NCBI GenBank assembly: GCA_959347315.1
Contig: OY365813.1
Location: forward strand, 15,455,518 to 15,519,517
Direction of reading: 5' to 3'
From: Bimastos eiseni
Lineage: Eukaryota > Annelida > Clitellata > Crassiclitellata > Lumbricidae
DNA: 64,000 nt
Shown here: piece by piece, positions 44,701 to 56,061 of the stretch
Layout of the letters: each line of letters opens with the position of its first letter
Numbering within the stretch: the first letter of the stretch is position 1
Notes under the pieces: model-generated
Told to the model about the DNA's origin: nothing
The model's database searches: none
Seen by the model: the letters and a program-made list of their open reading frames with translations, nothing else
Position numbers and translations under genes: made by a program

Positions 44701-45924
44701 TGGTTAAAGTGGTTTGGGTGAGCATTGGGAACTTCAAAGTTCGAATTGACTCGATAGGAGACAGGACCATCAATGTCTACAGTCTACCCCAAACAGGCTT
44801 TATGCAAATTTAAGAATCGTATCCTTCGATGAAACCGCTTTCCACATATCAAAAATATAAAACAGAATACATTAGAAAATTCAAAAAATAAAAATAATTT
44901 ACATTGATTTTTTAACATGTATAATCTTTCTTTCCCTAAAAATAAATATGAATCCTGCAGATTTTTTAAATTAATAGATATACATGTACATGTATACAGC
45001 CTATTATGTCTATAATGTGTCGAGTTCAAACTCAAAGAGCAAGGGTTCGGATCTCACATACAGTTAGGCCTATATTGAGCTAGTCAAATAGCCAACTGTA
45101 GCTACATGGGAGTAACAAAAGAGAAAATATTAAATATTCAGTCTATGATGTTGTCTACACACGAAAAGCTCAATAGACAGATATAACCTGCCGCCATGCT
45201 ACTGGTTAAGGTGTTTATTCGATTCAGCAACTCTTGGAAATGATCAGAAACCCTGCCACCTATGCTATCTTAATAATCTCGATAATCTTGCTCCATAGCA
45301 GTTTATTGACGTAGGAACTTGCCACGTAACTGGACAAGTTATCTCTCACCTCCTCAGGGTCGAAATCATTTGGTCAAGCATTGGGATCCAGAGATCAGAC
45401 ACTAGAACTAAACCGATCCTTCTCCGAATCTGCCAAAAGCTTTTTTGTCATGCCGTCTACCAATGCTTGATAAAACTGGCCTCGATAAATTTCCTTCTCT
45501 TTCCCACTGCAAGTAGCAAACGATACACCTTTGAAAGCTCTTGCATCTGCAGCCTGACCAGCTTCAGCATAGTACTGTCCACTCAGTCATTTCTAGCTGT
45601 AATGACTTCGATTCGTCTTGTCAGGAGTCAGAAGTAGATGATCAACAGGAAGAGTGATATAAACTATCTGCAATGCTAAGGACAAATCGGCCAACTCTTC
45701 CAGGGCATCATACACTAGTCCAAAATTCTTTGTGAAAACAGGGTTAGCCAGTTTCATGACCGTTCCCAACAATTTCTGCTGCTCTAAATCAGCACTCCTA
45801 CTACTACTCGCTGATCAACTGCTGAAATAAGTGTACAAACACACTGTAGGATTGCCGAACATCTCTAACCAAGCTTACATTTGCACCTCACACTCACCGT
45901 CTCCTGTGTCACTGTGTGATTTAT

Positions 45925-46286
45925 GCTAAAAATTGCGTCAGCTCCGTACTTTTATTCGCTCGATAACTCCAGACGCCACCGCTACACTTGTCCACTCCTT
46001 CATCAAATTACTGCTGCTCACTTTATGTAGGCCTCCAAACTGGGCGGTTGCGGTGTCTGGACCGGGAAATGCGTTCTGCTGCACGTCTTGTAGGTCGCAT
46101 TCCGAAATGTGGCCACGTCCTCCGGTTAGCTACTGGATGCGCTCCCTAGCCACTCCTCCAACAGCGATTCTCGTACCACATCATCGCTCTGCATGGTCTG
46201 GTAGTCATTGCCTCCTTGCCAGGTCTCGTCTACGCCGATCTTCGCAAAGTCTGACACGCATCTTTTCGTGCATCGGGTTGGGCTAA
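45925..46286 (+). mobile_element. LINE RT C-terminal fragment
   Basis: LRTFIRSITPDATATLVHSF is the CR1/L2 thumb motif (LTPDATxxLVHAFI). After a frame change, AGLQTGRLRCLDR and MRSAARLVGRIPKC continue the family pattern. Confidence 0.75.
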
Positions 46287-47609
46287 TTACCACCCTGCAA
46301 TTTCAATCAATGACTTCAGATATAATTATGTCGTTAGACTTAATTTAATTTGTCACTGATCTGCATTCCGAAGGACAGTAAACGACGGTAACCACATTAT
46401 ACCACATTATCGACGCAATTAAATCAGAGCTTGAAGTAGACACTGCTTCAAGGTATGATCGTTGACGATACAATGTGCTGTAAACTTTGGCTTTGCAAAA
46501 TACGTAGATAAACAGCACAACTTACAAAAAATAATCCCTAATGTGTGAAATTACAGGATCATCTGCGTGACATAATTCTACAATTAAATAGGCAACAAAC
46601 AATGAATCCAGTAAACTGCAGGACAGGATCTATATAGACCCCGTTGATCTAACTACACAATAATTGTAGGCAAAATACGCTGTGACTCATAATTAGTTAA
46701 CATTTAATTCTGCACTTCATTTGTCATTTTTGAAGCTTCCCACGAGTTCAGATATACATAATCGAAGAAACAAGTATTGAGATAAGCGACAGAAAATGCT
46801 GAAATTTGAAATGTATTGGACAGACGGAAACGCGCCCCTCAATCGGTAGGTGGCGTAGTACGTGTTTGAAATATAAAAAAAATAATTGGTATTATTGTGG
46901 TGGCCTATTTATGAATTTTCAACTTATTCAGTTGTTGACTAAACGAAACTGCATCCCTTTCTGTGCGATGTTTGATGTGAAATTAATCTTAATTAAATCT
47001 ACAATTGTACGCTCTTTTGAGAGGTGTCGCGCACACGAATCGCCAGTTGGCATTGTACGTGCGTATATTGAATTTACAATAATAATTATGATTGGTATTA
47101 TTACTTTAGCTTACTTACCATTTAACACTGCTATTTATTGAGTAAATAAAACTACTTTCCTCTAAGTCCAATAATTGATTGCCAAAAATAAGGCGCAGCT
47201 GACAGTTGATTAATGTAATTATACTCTTAGACACCTTTATTTAAAGAGGTATTGATAGGATACCATATAAGTAGTGGAACGCGTGTATGTTATAGTTGGG
47301 AGTGGACGGGTTGATAGTTACACGTTCTGAGGATAGGCCCTATGGTCCAGTAAATGCACTTGCATTTGAGGAGGAATGTGTAGCGGTTCCCCGGCTCCCA
47401 ACTTTTGCAAAACTTCCGTTTTGACGTTTCAATTTCTTGTTATAATAAAGCTTCGTTATTTCTATTCAAAAATATTCATTGATGGACAAAGATAGCGATG
47501 CTGAAATTAATACTAGAGGAAGTTTATTCTGTAGAGGTATTGCATGGGTTACAATATAGTGCCCGTTTTGTCCTTTCTCAAGACGAATTTCTTTTATCTG
47601 GATGCGATT

Positions 47610-47645
47610 GGTGTGCGCTGAGAGAGGAGCTATATAAATAAAGAG
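47610..47645 (+). mobile_element. LINE 3' tail remnant
   Basis: GCGCTGAGAGAGGAGC then TATATAAATAAAG; only the terminal hairpin region is recognisable. Confidence 0.35.
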
Positions 47646-48326
47646 GTTTAAATACAATACAATGCAATATGTGATGGCCACCGTACCTGACCCCAAGGAG
47701 AATAGGCCAACACTTCTGCCAATGCCCCTCAACTTCCACTCCCATTCACCATCTATTATCCTCTTCCTCGTCCGCTCCTCTTTCTTTCAATTCTCATGGA
47801 TCCTCCCCTTCCGCTGTCTATTACTATCCATTGTATTCTCATTCAATTCCCATGCTAATCCCCTCATCTTTCCCTCCTCCCCTTCACTACCCTCAAAATT
47901 TTTCTCCACCTCCCTCTCATTCATTCCTCATCTGCCCATCCTCTCTGATTTCAACACTTCGTCCCATTTCCATGCTCCTCGCTTATTACTCCCATCCTCA
48001 TTAGCCCTTCCCTCCGTTTTAATCCTCGCCCACCTTCCGTTCTCCACCACTCGATCCTCATCATCCTCTGCCCTCCCTATTATTGAAGTGATCCGTTAAC
48101 ATACCCGGTTTAAGGCCTTATACATGTCGTAAGCGTAAAGCTGCTTACAAGCGGACAGCAAACACATTGTAAAAGTAGTTCTAAATAACACTCATAATTA
48201 AGAGTCATGAATTAGTTGTCGTTACCGAACGGACGCTCCGAAGAAGAGTTTTATTGGAACAAATGCGTTCCGAGGATTCCATTGCATTGTGAGCAGTGGG
48301 AACGCATACACAGGATTTCGAGAGCA

Positions 48327-48370
48327 GTGGGAACGCCGTTCCCACGCGTTCCCACCCACTTTAAACCCTG
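48327..48370 (-). mobile_element. Transposon end with 9-bp palindrome
   Basis: The minus strand reads CAGGGTTTAAAGTGGGTGGG. The segment contains GTGGGAACG-C-CGTTCCCAC and further GTGGGAACG copies. Confidence 0.4.
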
Positions 48371-48799
48371 CATATTATATGATCTTTGTTAAATTATCAA
48401 GTCTCGCATCAATGTATTGTACGACTAACCATGATAGCGTATAACAAAACTATAAATAAATCATAATAAAATTACATAATGTCATGAAAAAATAGTATAA
48501 AAAACCTCTATTGTTTGACTCACATTGAGACATAAAAACTGCTAATGAGATGGCGGGGATTGCATTCTGGTCAGATGTATAGTAGCCTAAGTCAATACGT
48601 GGGCTGATGTTGGTTAGACACAAACTTAAGTCATTATTTACACAGAGCCTATTCCTATAATTATTTAGTCTTGAGTGTAATCGTAACTGAACAGATGTAT
48701 GAGTAGTTTAAAATGGCAGCAACACTGACATGGCAACGATCTAGGCCTATAGAAAATATAGCGCATTACATTCACGTGACAATATTTTTCAGTGGAAAA

Positions 48800-48887
48800 A
48801 ATGCGATTTCAAAGAAAAGTTTGCGACCCACTTGGATATCCTTTGCGACCCACTTGCGGGTCGCGACCCACAGGTTGAAAATCACTG
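48800..48887 (-). mobile_element. hAT-type element end
   Basis: On the minus strand it starts CAGTGATTTTCAACCTGTGG and continues GTCGCGACCC, the classic hAT-family terminus. Confidence 0.55.
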
Positions 48888-49479
48888 AATTAGAGTAATC
48901 TAACCTCTAGAACAGTTGTTGACCTTCTAAGTCCGCTGTTGTTCTGATGTCCACAAAATAATAAGAATAAGGGACGAGTAGTAGTATATGCCGAAAAGGG
49001 CTCTAAAGCAGTTAATAATTTGCTCCTTTATGAATGGTCCCTTATAATTTATTTACATTTGTTCGCAATTGTTCAACGACACTGTCACTTACTGAACTCA
49101 TATTTAATCTCTCTCGGTCTAGTTTCTATCACCTGTGACGTTTTAGAACTGTCTCAGTTCCCTCCTTCATTTTCGCCTCTGCGTTAGGCTCACATCCCTT
49201 TGCTTGCTCACGCATTGTTTACTGCAATCCACTTCTTATTGTTTTTTTTCAAAATATCGTCTGTCGCCACTTCAATCGGCGCTAAATGCAGCTGATTACC
49301 CGCCTTTCTCGCTTCTCACATTTTCTCAACCTTTATAATTGTAACGTTGCATTTAGGCTAACATAGCGCTTTTAAGTCAGGCTCCACGCTATCTCTGTGT
49401 CCTTTAAATATCTGTCACTCTCTTTCGGCTGTCTGTCGTCGTTCTCTTCGTTCTCTATACCGACATGGCCTCTTAGGAC

Positions 49480-49700
49480 CCCAGATTCTGACGGCTTCTG
49501 CACAATACCGCGCTAGTGCGTCTGTTTGACCTTTGCTTTGGAACGACCTTGCCTCTTCGACTCGCTCTAGCTTTGACTTTAGCTAGGAGTGATTCTGTTT
49601 CTTCATGTGTTATTAAAATTTTTCTTTTCCCATGGGACTTTTCGCACTGGAAGCGCCTCTGAGGCCTACTGGGAGAGGCGCTATAGAAATCTGTAAATAC
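49480..49700 (+). mobile_element. LINE C-terminus and 3' hairpin
   Basis: The frame through LCFGTTLPLRLALAL and KIFLFPWDF resembles a degraded LINE C-terminus. The tail folds as AGCGCCTCT...AGAGGCGCT followed by ATAGAAAT. Confidence 0.65.
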
Positions 49701-50212
49701 AATACAATAGGCTCTACAATACAATATAATACACGACAAGCGTAGGCCTAGGCCTATCAATTGACACAGAAACAATAGACACCAGAACTGTTGAAAAATC
49801 TTTCTATGAAGACACAATAATGTCGACTAAATTATAACATTCTCATTAGCTAATTCCCAATTAATAACACGCGATGCAACTATTTTCCAATATAACGACG
49901 TACTCAGATTCTAGCGAGCTCAAGCAGTAAAACTGGCATCTTTAAAACTACACTTGGCAATCTATTACGCGTCATCAAGTTAAACAAACAATATTATATT
50001 ATGTTAGCTAGAGTCAACAACAATTCCTAATTTATCCGTTAGTTATGGCAGATTTTCGCGTCATCTGGCGTCAATAACTCAGTACGAAATACTAATGATA
50101 CCTTTTGGGAATAGTATACTAACTAATTTAAAGATTAGTACATTTCGAGATTAAACTGACCTCATTTCGAACTATAAGCTTACAGAGGCTTAAAAAGATT
50201 CACAGATGCAAC

Positions 50213-50358
50213 TCGAAGAGTCAATCCCCCTCTGAGTGATGGAGGCAAACCCCCGGTCCCAAGCATCAGGAAGGCAAGATATCCCCTATGGCCAAAACAT
50301 ATCTCCTTGCCTGAAATTGGAGGCATTTGCCTCCGGACACCCCCTATCTGGAATCCCT
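50213..50358. repeat. Dispersed repeat, copy 2
   Basis: Shares GATGGAGGCAAAC, CAAGATATCCCCTA and CCCCTATCTGGA with 12130-12245. It contains an internal inverted pair of GGAGGCA and TGCCTCC. Confidence 0.6.
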
Positions 50359-50359
50359 G

Positions 50360-53300
50360 CACGGAAATCTTTCTGGTTGATTAGCCGTATGAAACAGTAG
50401 GAGGGCCCACACAATATGGAATGCTCAACGTCTAATCTTCAGAGACGGAGACACAAAAATTAATAAGCAATAATCTGAGATTTCTATAACGCCACCAAAT
50501 TCACAAATATGAAAAAATCGCCAAGCAAGGCAAACATCAGGGTGAGATTGTTCGAGGGAATTCGAGAAGCCCACTGAGGAATAAATAAGTCAAGGAAGAG
50601 ATGAGCTTTTGATCGAGATTTGGAGGCTAAATATAAGCCCTACTTTGCAGAAAGAATGTTTGCCGGAATAGTTCTTAGGTTATAGAAAGATGATAGAAAG
50701 GCGCGTCTCCCGAGTATTTGCGGATTAGGCCTAGTGAGATTAAGACAGTCATAAGGATTGATCAAAGAGCAGTCTTTGAAGTCACCAGAGACTGAATAAA
50801 TAGTAGGCCTCGGTTGGTTTAGATGCAGTCTTGCATAGGCCGACGATTAGCTTAGTCTTAAAAGTAATTCGCTTTCTATGGACTTTGCAACAGATGACGA
50901 TGTTTGGACTTTTAGCAACACGAAGAAGTGAAGAAATAAAATTCAAGTTTGAGAGACTCAAGGTAACTAAGAATTGTATTACAGGCTCCTATTGGCGTAT
51001 AGTCCAAAATCAAAAACCCCAATTTATGTCCAAAACGTATGCTAAACCTCTGCCAACCATGGAGATCGTTCTCTCCCCACCCCATTTGGTCAACAGACGC
51101 CACTCGCTCGACCAGTGCACAGGAGAAATGTAATGGAAATGATCCCCGATCAAGTCGTAGATTGATTATTGCAAGATGGGGACACCGAATACCATTTTTT
51201 TATTCGAGCAGCCGTTGATAATGAGTTGAAATGCATCTCAGGAGATGACAGGAGATTTGTCAGATGACGACAAAACATCTGATCAAATTTTACCAAAACT
51301 TGCTAAAGCTGGGGAATAACGAGTTGATGAAGAACAATCACGAGGCGTTGGAAAAAAATTATAACGATCGAGGAGCAGAAGAAGAAAGATGATCGTGGAG
51401 GAGACTGTAATAAGACGAAGCAATGCACGACGAGGTACCATCGATATCTCAACTAAAGATTACGATTATGCATTAAAAAATGCGAGAAGGTAGCAGGCTA
51501 AGACAACCTCAGCTGCAAACTCCGGTACTCTTCAGTGTCAGAAATGCCACGTGGTGGGAATAAGCTTATTCAGAGGCGTAAAGTGAGAAACGAAATCGGT
51601 AAAGTTCCATTATGGTCAGATTTATCTCCAAGCCCAGATCCCAGATCCAATGGTCAAGCGGGTAGCAAGGCCATGGCGATGGCAAATAAGAATTATTGCA
51701 TCAATAACGATTGGGAGAAGAAAAATTGGAATGAGGTAAACACAACAGATGTGTCATGGCCAATCACAATCATCACCAGCAGCTGTAGATTAATTAACAT
51801 TCGTCATTAGAACAATTTGGCGCTCACGCGAATCACCAGAGGACGCGAATAACTGCCAGAAACAGTCAGTATACTTGACGTTATCAATTTAACAACAATA
51901 TATGATAGAAAATCGCAAAAAATCTAATCTCTCAATACGCCTCAACAACAAGAACTGTCTAATACGTAGAAACATTTCGATGAAATTAGGCAAATACACG
52001 CTAACGTCGTTCAGTTGAATAAATACATTCGTTAAACCGAATTACGGAAATTAAAACACGGAAACCAAGGTTCTTCTTGGAACTCAGGCCACATTCATTG
52101 AACTCAGGCCCCTATTACTGTGGAGCTACATGAAGCATGACTACATGCGTCGTAAAATTGTTGAAGATGATTCTTGTCACTATTCGCTGATATTGTCGAC
52201 GTTATTAAAATGTTCCAAGCTTTGCAAGTAAATAAAGTTATACAAGAGCGTTTTAACAGCCTTCAAGATCTGTCTGACCCGTCCCTTCCTCTCCTCTTCC
52301 CGTCAGTAGCGGCACTAGATTTTTCCAACAGAGGGGCACGGAGGGGCCGGTTGGATGTCGGGTATCTTCAAAACTGATAGTGGGCCAACATTTGGAGGGC
52401 CACCTTGATGCCACTGACTCAGTTGGTGGGGTCCTAGCCAACTGTAGTGTCGTCACTGACTCCACTCCCCTCCAACTTCTCACTCTCTTACTTCGTTATT
52501 TCTTCGTTCATATTATAATTAGTTGATGTCACGTTTCTTCTCTCTCTCTCTGTCTCTCTCTCTGTCTCTCTCTCTATCTCTCTATCTGTGTGTGTGTGTG
52601 TGTGTGTTTAGTCAACATCCTATGTTAACTTCAAAAATCAAAGACTCAAAAAGAAGTACTAAGCAGCCTAATAACTTCTGCGTGTTTTGTGTTTTCCATG
52701 ATGCCCATTGCAACGCAGTGTTCGCTTTGTAGCTCACCGCGAATAACATAGCAAAACAAAGTGCTAACCTGCAAAAGCTAACAAAAACTCGTGCAAAGGG
52801 AAAACGGGGATGACTATAGCCTATAGCATACCACAGACGCAATAAATAATTTACTATCTATGCACAAGAAGTCGCAACAAGAGCGTCCGCAAGACAGTGG
52901 CTAAAAACGTTCAGCAATATGCATTTTGCACTAATAGAAAAAACCGCTTCTCATCACCGAAGGGATCATCATGGAAGCGTCGTTAAATAAACTTACAATC
53001 TCTCTCTTAGAAAATAGATCATAAATTTGCGCTTGCCTTACCTTAATTTAATTCGTGACGTTTAGCCTTCTGTAGATCGCCGAAGCAAGCTATTACGTGA
53101 ACTATAGGCCTATATGACTGATGTGCTAAGTGCGGTTCACGATTATCATCCTGCCACATTGAAGACATCTTACTCCAAGAATATTTGCTTCTATGCAATC
53201 AATTAATACTAATAAATAGTTGACCTAACATTGATAAAACCAATGTTTAACTCTGCAAAGTCGTCTATCAATGAAACACCATAACAAAAATGCAGCTCTC

Positions 53301-53440
53301 AAACTGGAAGGTTCAAATTGCAAGCTAGAAATTCTGTTCATAACTAGTGTTATCTTAGTTTTAACCCCAACTATCCTCCGTTGCGCAAGCAGCAAAAATA
53401 GCAATTTAGGCTATGCAATGCACACGGCCGCTAAACAGCC
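50360..53440. other. No gene seen
   Basis: (TCTC)n/(TG)n at 52540-52610 and the TE end at 52305. Frames up to 100 codons (50831-51133) have no recognisable domain. Confidence 0.6.
52305..52440 (+). mobile_element. DNA-transposon-like terminus
   Basis: CAGTAGCGGCACTAGATTTT followed by GGGGC-rich sequence; related to the end at 19616. Confidence 0.35.
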
Positions 53441-53520
53441 CATAGGGGCAAGAATGTGGCCAGGCGCCCTTGCAGTGTTTTGGCCGCGTTTACGGCGCCT
53501 TATAAATCGTCGTCATTATT
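53440..53520 (+). mobile_element. LINE 3' tail
   Basis: A hairpin GGCGCC...GGCGCC followed by TTATAAATCG and an (ATT)n tract. Confidence 0.45.
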
Positions 53521-53800
53521 ATTATTTTTTCCATAAGGTACATATGATCCCTCGGGATTCAAAAAATATTATTATAATTATTATTATTATTATGCGCAGC
53601 AATTAAGGGGCCACGAGAGAAGAGAATTATGCAGACGATTTTAAACGAACAATACGTACAAGCAGCTTTTAAACCGCACATGGCATTTAGCTTCTATACC
53701 CTTTGACAGTTTGGAACGCAAAAAGTAGGTCTATACATTAAACCTTAATTAGAAAGCTGTTTCGTTCATGAAATATACCAAAAAGTGGCAAAACTCAAAC

Positions 53801-54000
53801 NNNNNNNNNNNNNNNNNNNNNNNNNNNNNNNNNNNNNNNNNNNNNNNNNNNNNNNNNNNNNNNNNNNNNNNNNNNNNNNNNNNNNNNNNNNNNNNNNNNN
53901 NNNNNNNNNNNNNNNNNNNNNNNNNNNNNNNNNNNNNNNNNNNNNNNNNNNNNNNNNNNNNNNNNNNNNNNNNNNNNNNNNNNNNNNNNNNNNNNNNNNN
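53801..54000. other. Assembly gap (200 N)
   Basis: Exactly 200 N, the fixed size used for gaps of unknown length. Frames crossing it are meaningless. Confidence 0.99.
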
Positions 54001-54179
54001 CTATCACTCTCTTCATCTCTTTCTCAATATTCATAGCCAGTATGTTCAGAAATAGAACATAGTTGTAGTCAATATTGCTGTTGATGGTATCAAAGCATCT
54101 TGATTGTCACGAGCATTGTGAATGTCATCACTATCAGGATTGGATTTCCCCAAAATGGTTCAAACAGTTGAAAAACCAA

Positions 54180-54430
54180 AGTGATGCTATATTTTCATGT
54201 TATGTTGTTATATGTTATGTTGTCATATGCTAGGTCGCTGTATGTGATGTTGCAATATGTTATGTTGCTTTGTGCTATGTTGCTATGCTATATTGTTATC
54301 CAATGTTATGTTAATTAACTTATATCGCTGAGTGATGTTACTGTGTTGGGTAGCTATGTCATGTTGTTACATTTCGTTATAATGTCACATATGTAATCAA
54401 TGTTATGTTGTTACATCATGTGTCATGTAA
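54180..54430. repeat. Degenerate TATGTTATGTTG repeat
   Basis: About 250 bp built from TATGTTATGTTG-like 10-20-mers, 180 bp right of the assembly gap. Confidence 0.6.
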
Positions 54431-55378
54431 ATGCCATGTTGTTGTCCTGAGTGTGTAGAAAAAGTATCACCATCGAGCCAAGATCATGACAGTCCTTCAA
54501 GATGTCAGTCAGCCGTGTAGACCCTTTGACAAATTGTACCATACTTCCGCATTCAGTCTTAATTACTACAATTCGTTTTGCATGCCGTTTGAATTACCTA
54601 GCCCCTTCACAAGTATGCTAACTTACGGAAATCACTTCATATTCGAGTCCTCTTCAATTGCGCAATAGACGTTTATGCTGCTCTGGCGACAATCACATCG
54701 CTCACGAATTATGCATATAATTAATACTATTTATTAATATGTAAAAGCATGTATGACATTACATGTGTTTTTATATGCCAGAAAGACATGGTTATTGAAA
54801 TGAGTTAGAAAGACAAGTCTATCGTCCAGTGCTTCTCATAACAAGCAAGACTTTACAGGACCTGGAATTAAAAGGAAGAAACTGCACAACGTTCAAATCT
54901 ATCGTTCAAGCCAACGAACAGTAGTGAGTCATTGTGAAACATAACCAACACGTGTAACTTAGTTGGTGTACAGGCCACTCGATAACACGCCCTGCTTTTC
55001 AATTCCGCCTTGTTTCCATTCTATGCAAATGACAACCACAAAATCATACGCAAGAGATATATCCGCATTATATATATATCTACCTTGCGTGTGCTCGATG
55101 CAAAAAATTCTGAGACTTCCAACCAGTTCTGCCTCTTCTACACTATCTTTCCATCATCGTAAAATCGTCCAACCAACAGCTATAACCTTCGAAGAGCTAC
55201 ATTAGTCTAGTACCATAGAAACCGTTCTAAGCTAAAGACTCTACGAAAGAGGTAGAACAATTGCTAGATAGAAAAATAACCACCGCAGTCAGTAGTCTTT
55301 TCACTATATGCTGCGTTCGAAGGTGTTTATCCTCAACCAGCTGGCGTTACTCTCTCATCGACGACTGGACTGTTGCTA

Positions 55379-55760
55379 CTAAGGATGAACCGAGTTTGAA
55401 TTTCTTGCCAAGTCTGAGCACCGAGTTTTACGAATTGAATTTTGGCGAGTCCCAGTTTAGAATATTTAAAAAAGTATCATCGTCTTGTTCGGCAATTTGC
55501 ACAGTTTTGTGACTTTTTTAGTTTTGCCTTAAGGGACACTTGGATATAGTAGGTCGATTGTTACATTGTAAATAAAACTTATCAATTTTTGTGTTTTTAG
55601 TTAGGCCGATTGTGGCTTTGTACATAAAAAATCCGATTTTCGTTTTCAAAACAGAAAATCGGAAAGATTAAAACTCGGACCCATTGTTTGTCCAAGTCCA
55701 TGCCATACAAAACCCGGGCCGAGACGAGTTCCTATAGCCGAGGTTTCGATTCATCCCTAG
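55379..55760. mobile_element. MITE just downstream of the SYD-1 stop
   Basis: Left end CTAAGGATGAACCGAGTTT and right end whose complement reads CTAGGGATGAATCGAAACC. It encloses an inner hairpin at 55626-55659 (TCCGATTTTC...GAAAATCGGA). Confidence 0.55.
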
Positions 55761-55854
55761 TCGCTACCGACTCCGGCGCAAATTCAAGGCCAGGACAATC
55801 TCCGTCACCTTCATCAGTGCCTTCCCAGGTTTCGTGGTGACCACTAACTAACCT

Positions 55855-56061
55855 CTAGTCGGCGCTGTCTGGCCAGATATCCAGGATGTATGCGACGACC
55901 TCTGCCTGCTTAGGAAGGTCGACCGACTGCTTGACGAGACGGTAGGCGGGGCATAGCAGAATGGGCCCAAAGATGGTCCCAAGGGCCACCTGACTCATCT
56001 TGTTTTCATCTCTCTTCCGTATCACTCGCTTCAGATGACTCAGCAGATATTTCAGTGTGTC
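55855..56061 (-). CDS. syd-1: SYD-1 last exon, RhoGAP end and stop
   Basis: The acceptor is GTGCGTTGCAG. It encodes DTLKYLLSHLKRVIRKRDEN, then KMSQVALGTIFGPILLCP, and ends ILDIWPDSAD-TAG, so the protein terminates just after the GAP domain. Confidence 0.94.
   Translation of the reverse strand, partial: DTLKYLLSHLKRVIRKRDENKMSQVALGTIFGPILLCPAYRLVKQSVDLPKQAEVVAYILDIWPDSAD

Larger units (their letters stand above)
46290..49470. other. No gene seen
   Basis: Contains a C/T-rich stretch (47720-48090) giving a spurious Ser/Pro-rich frame, a LINE tail at 47610 and hAT-like ends at 48327 and 48800. Confidence 0.6.

Noticed and set aside
47662..48099. 145-codon Ser/Pro/Leu-rich frame
   Set aside because: C/T-rich sequence following a LINE tail; no start context or domain.
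53768..54055. Open frames across the N run
   Set aside because: They consist of unknown bases.
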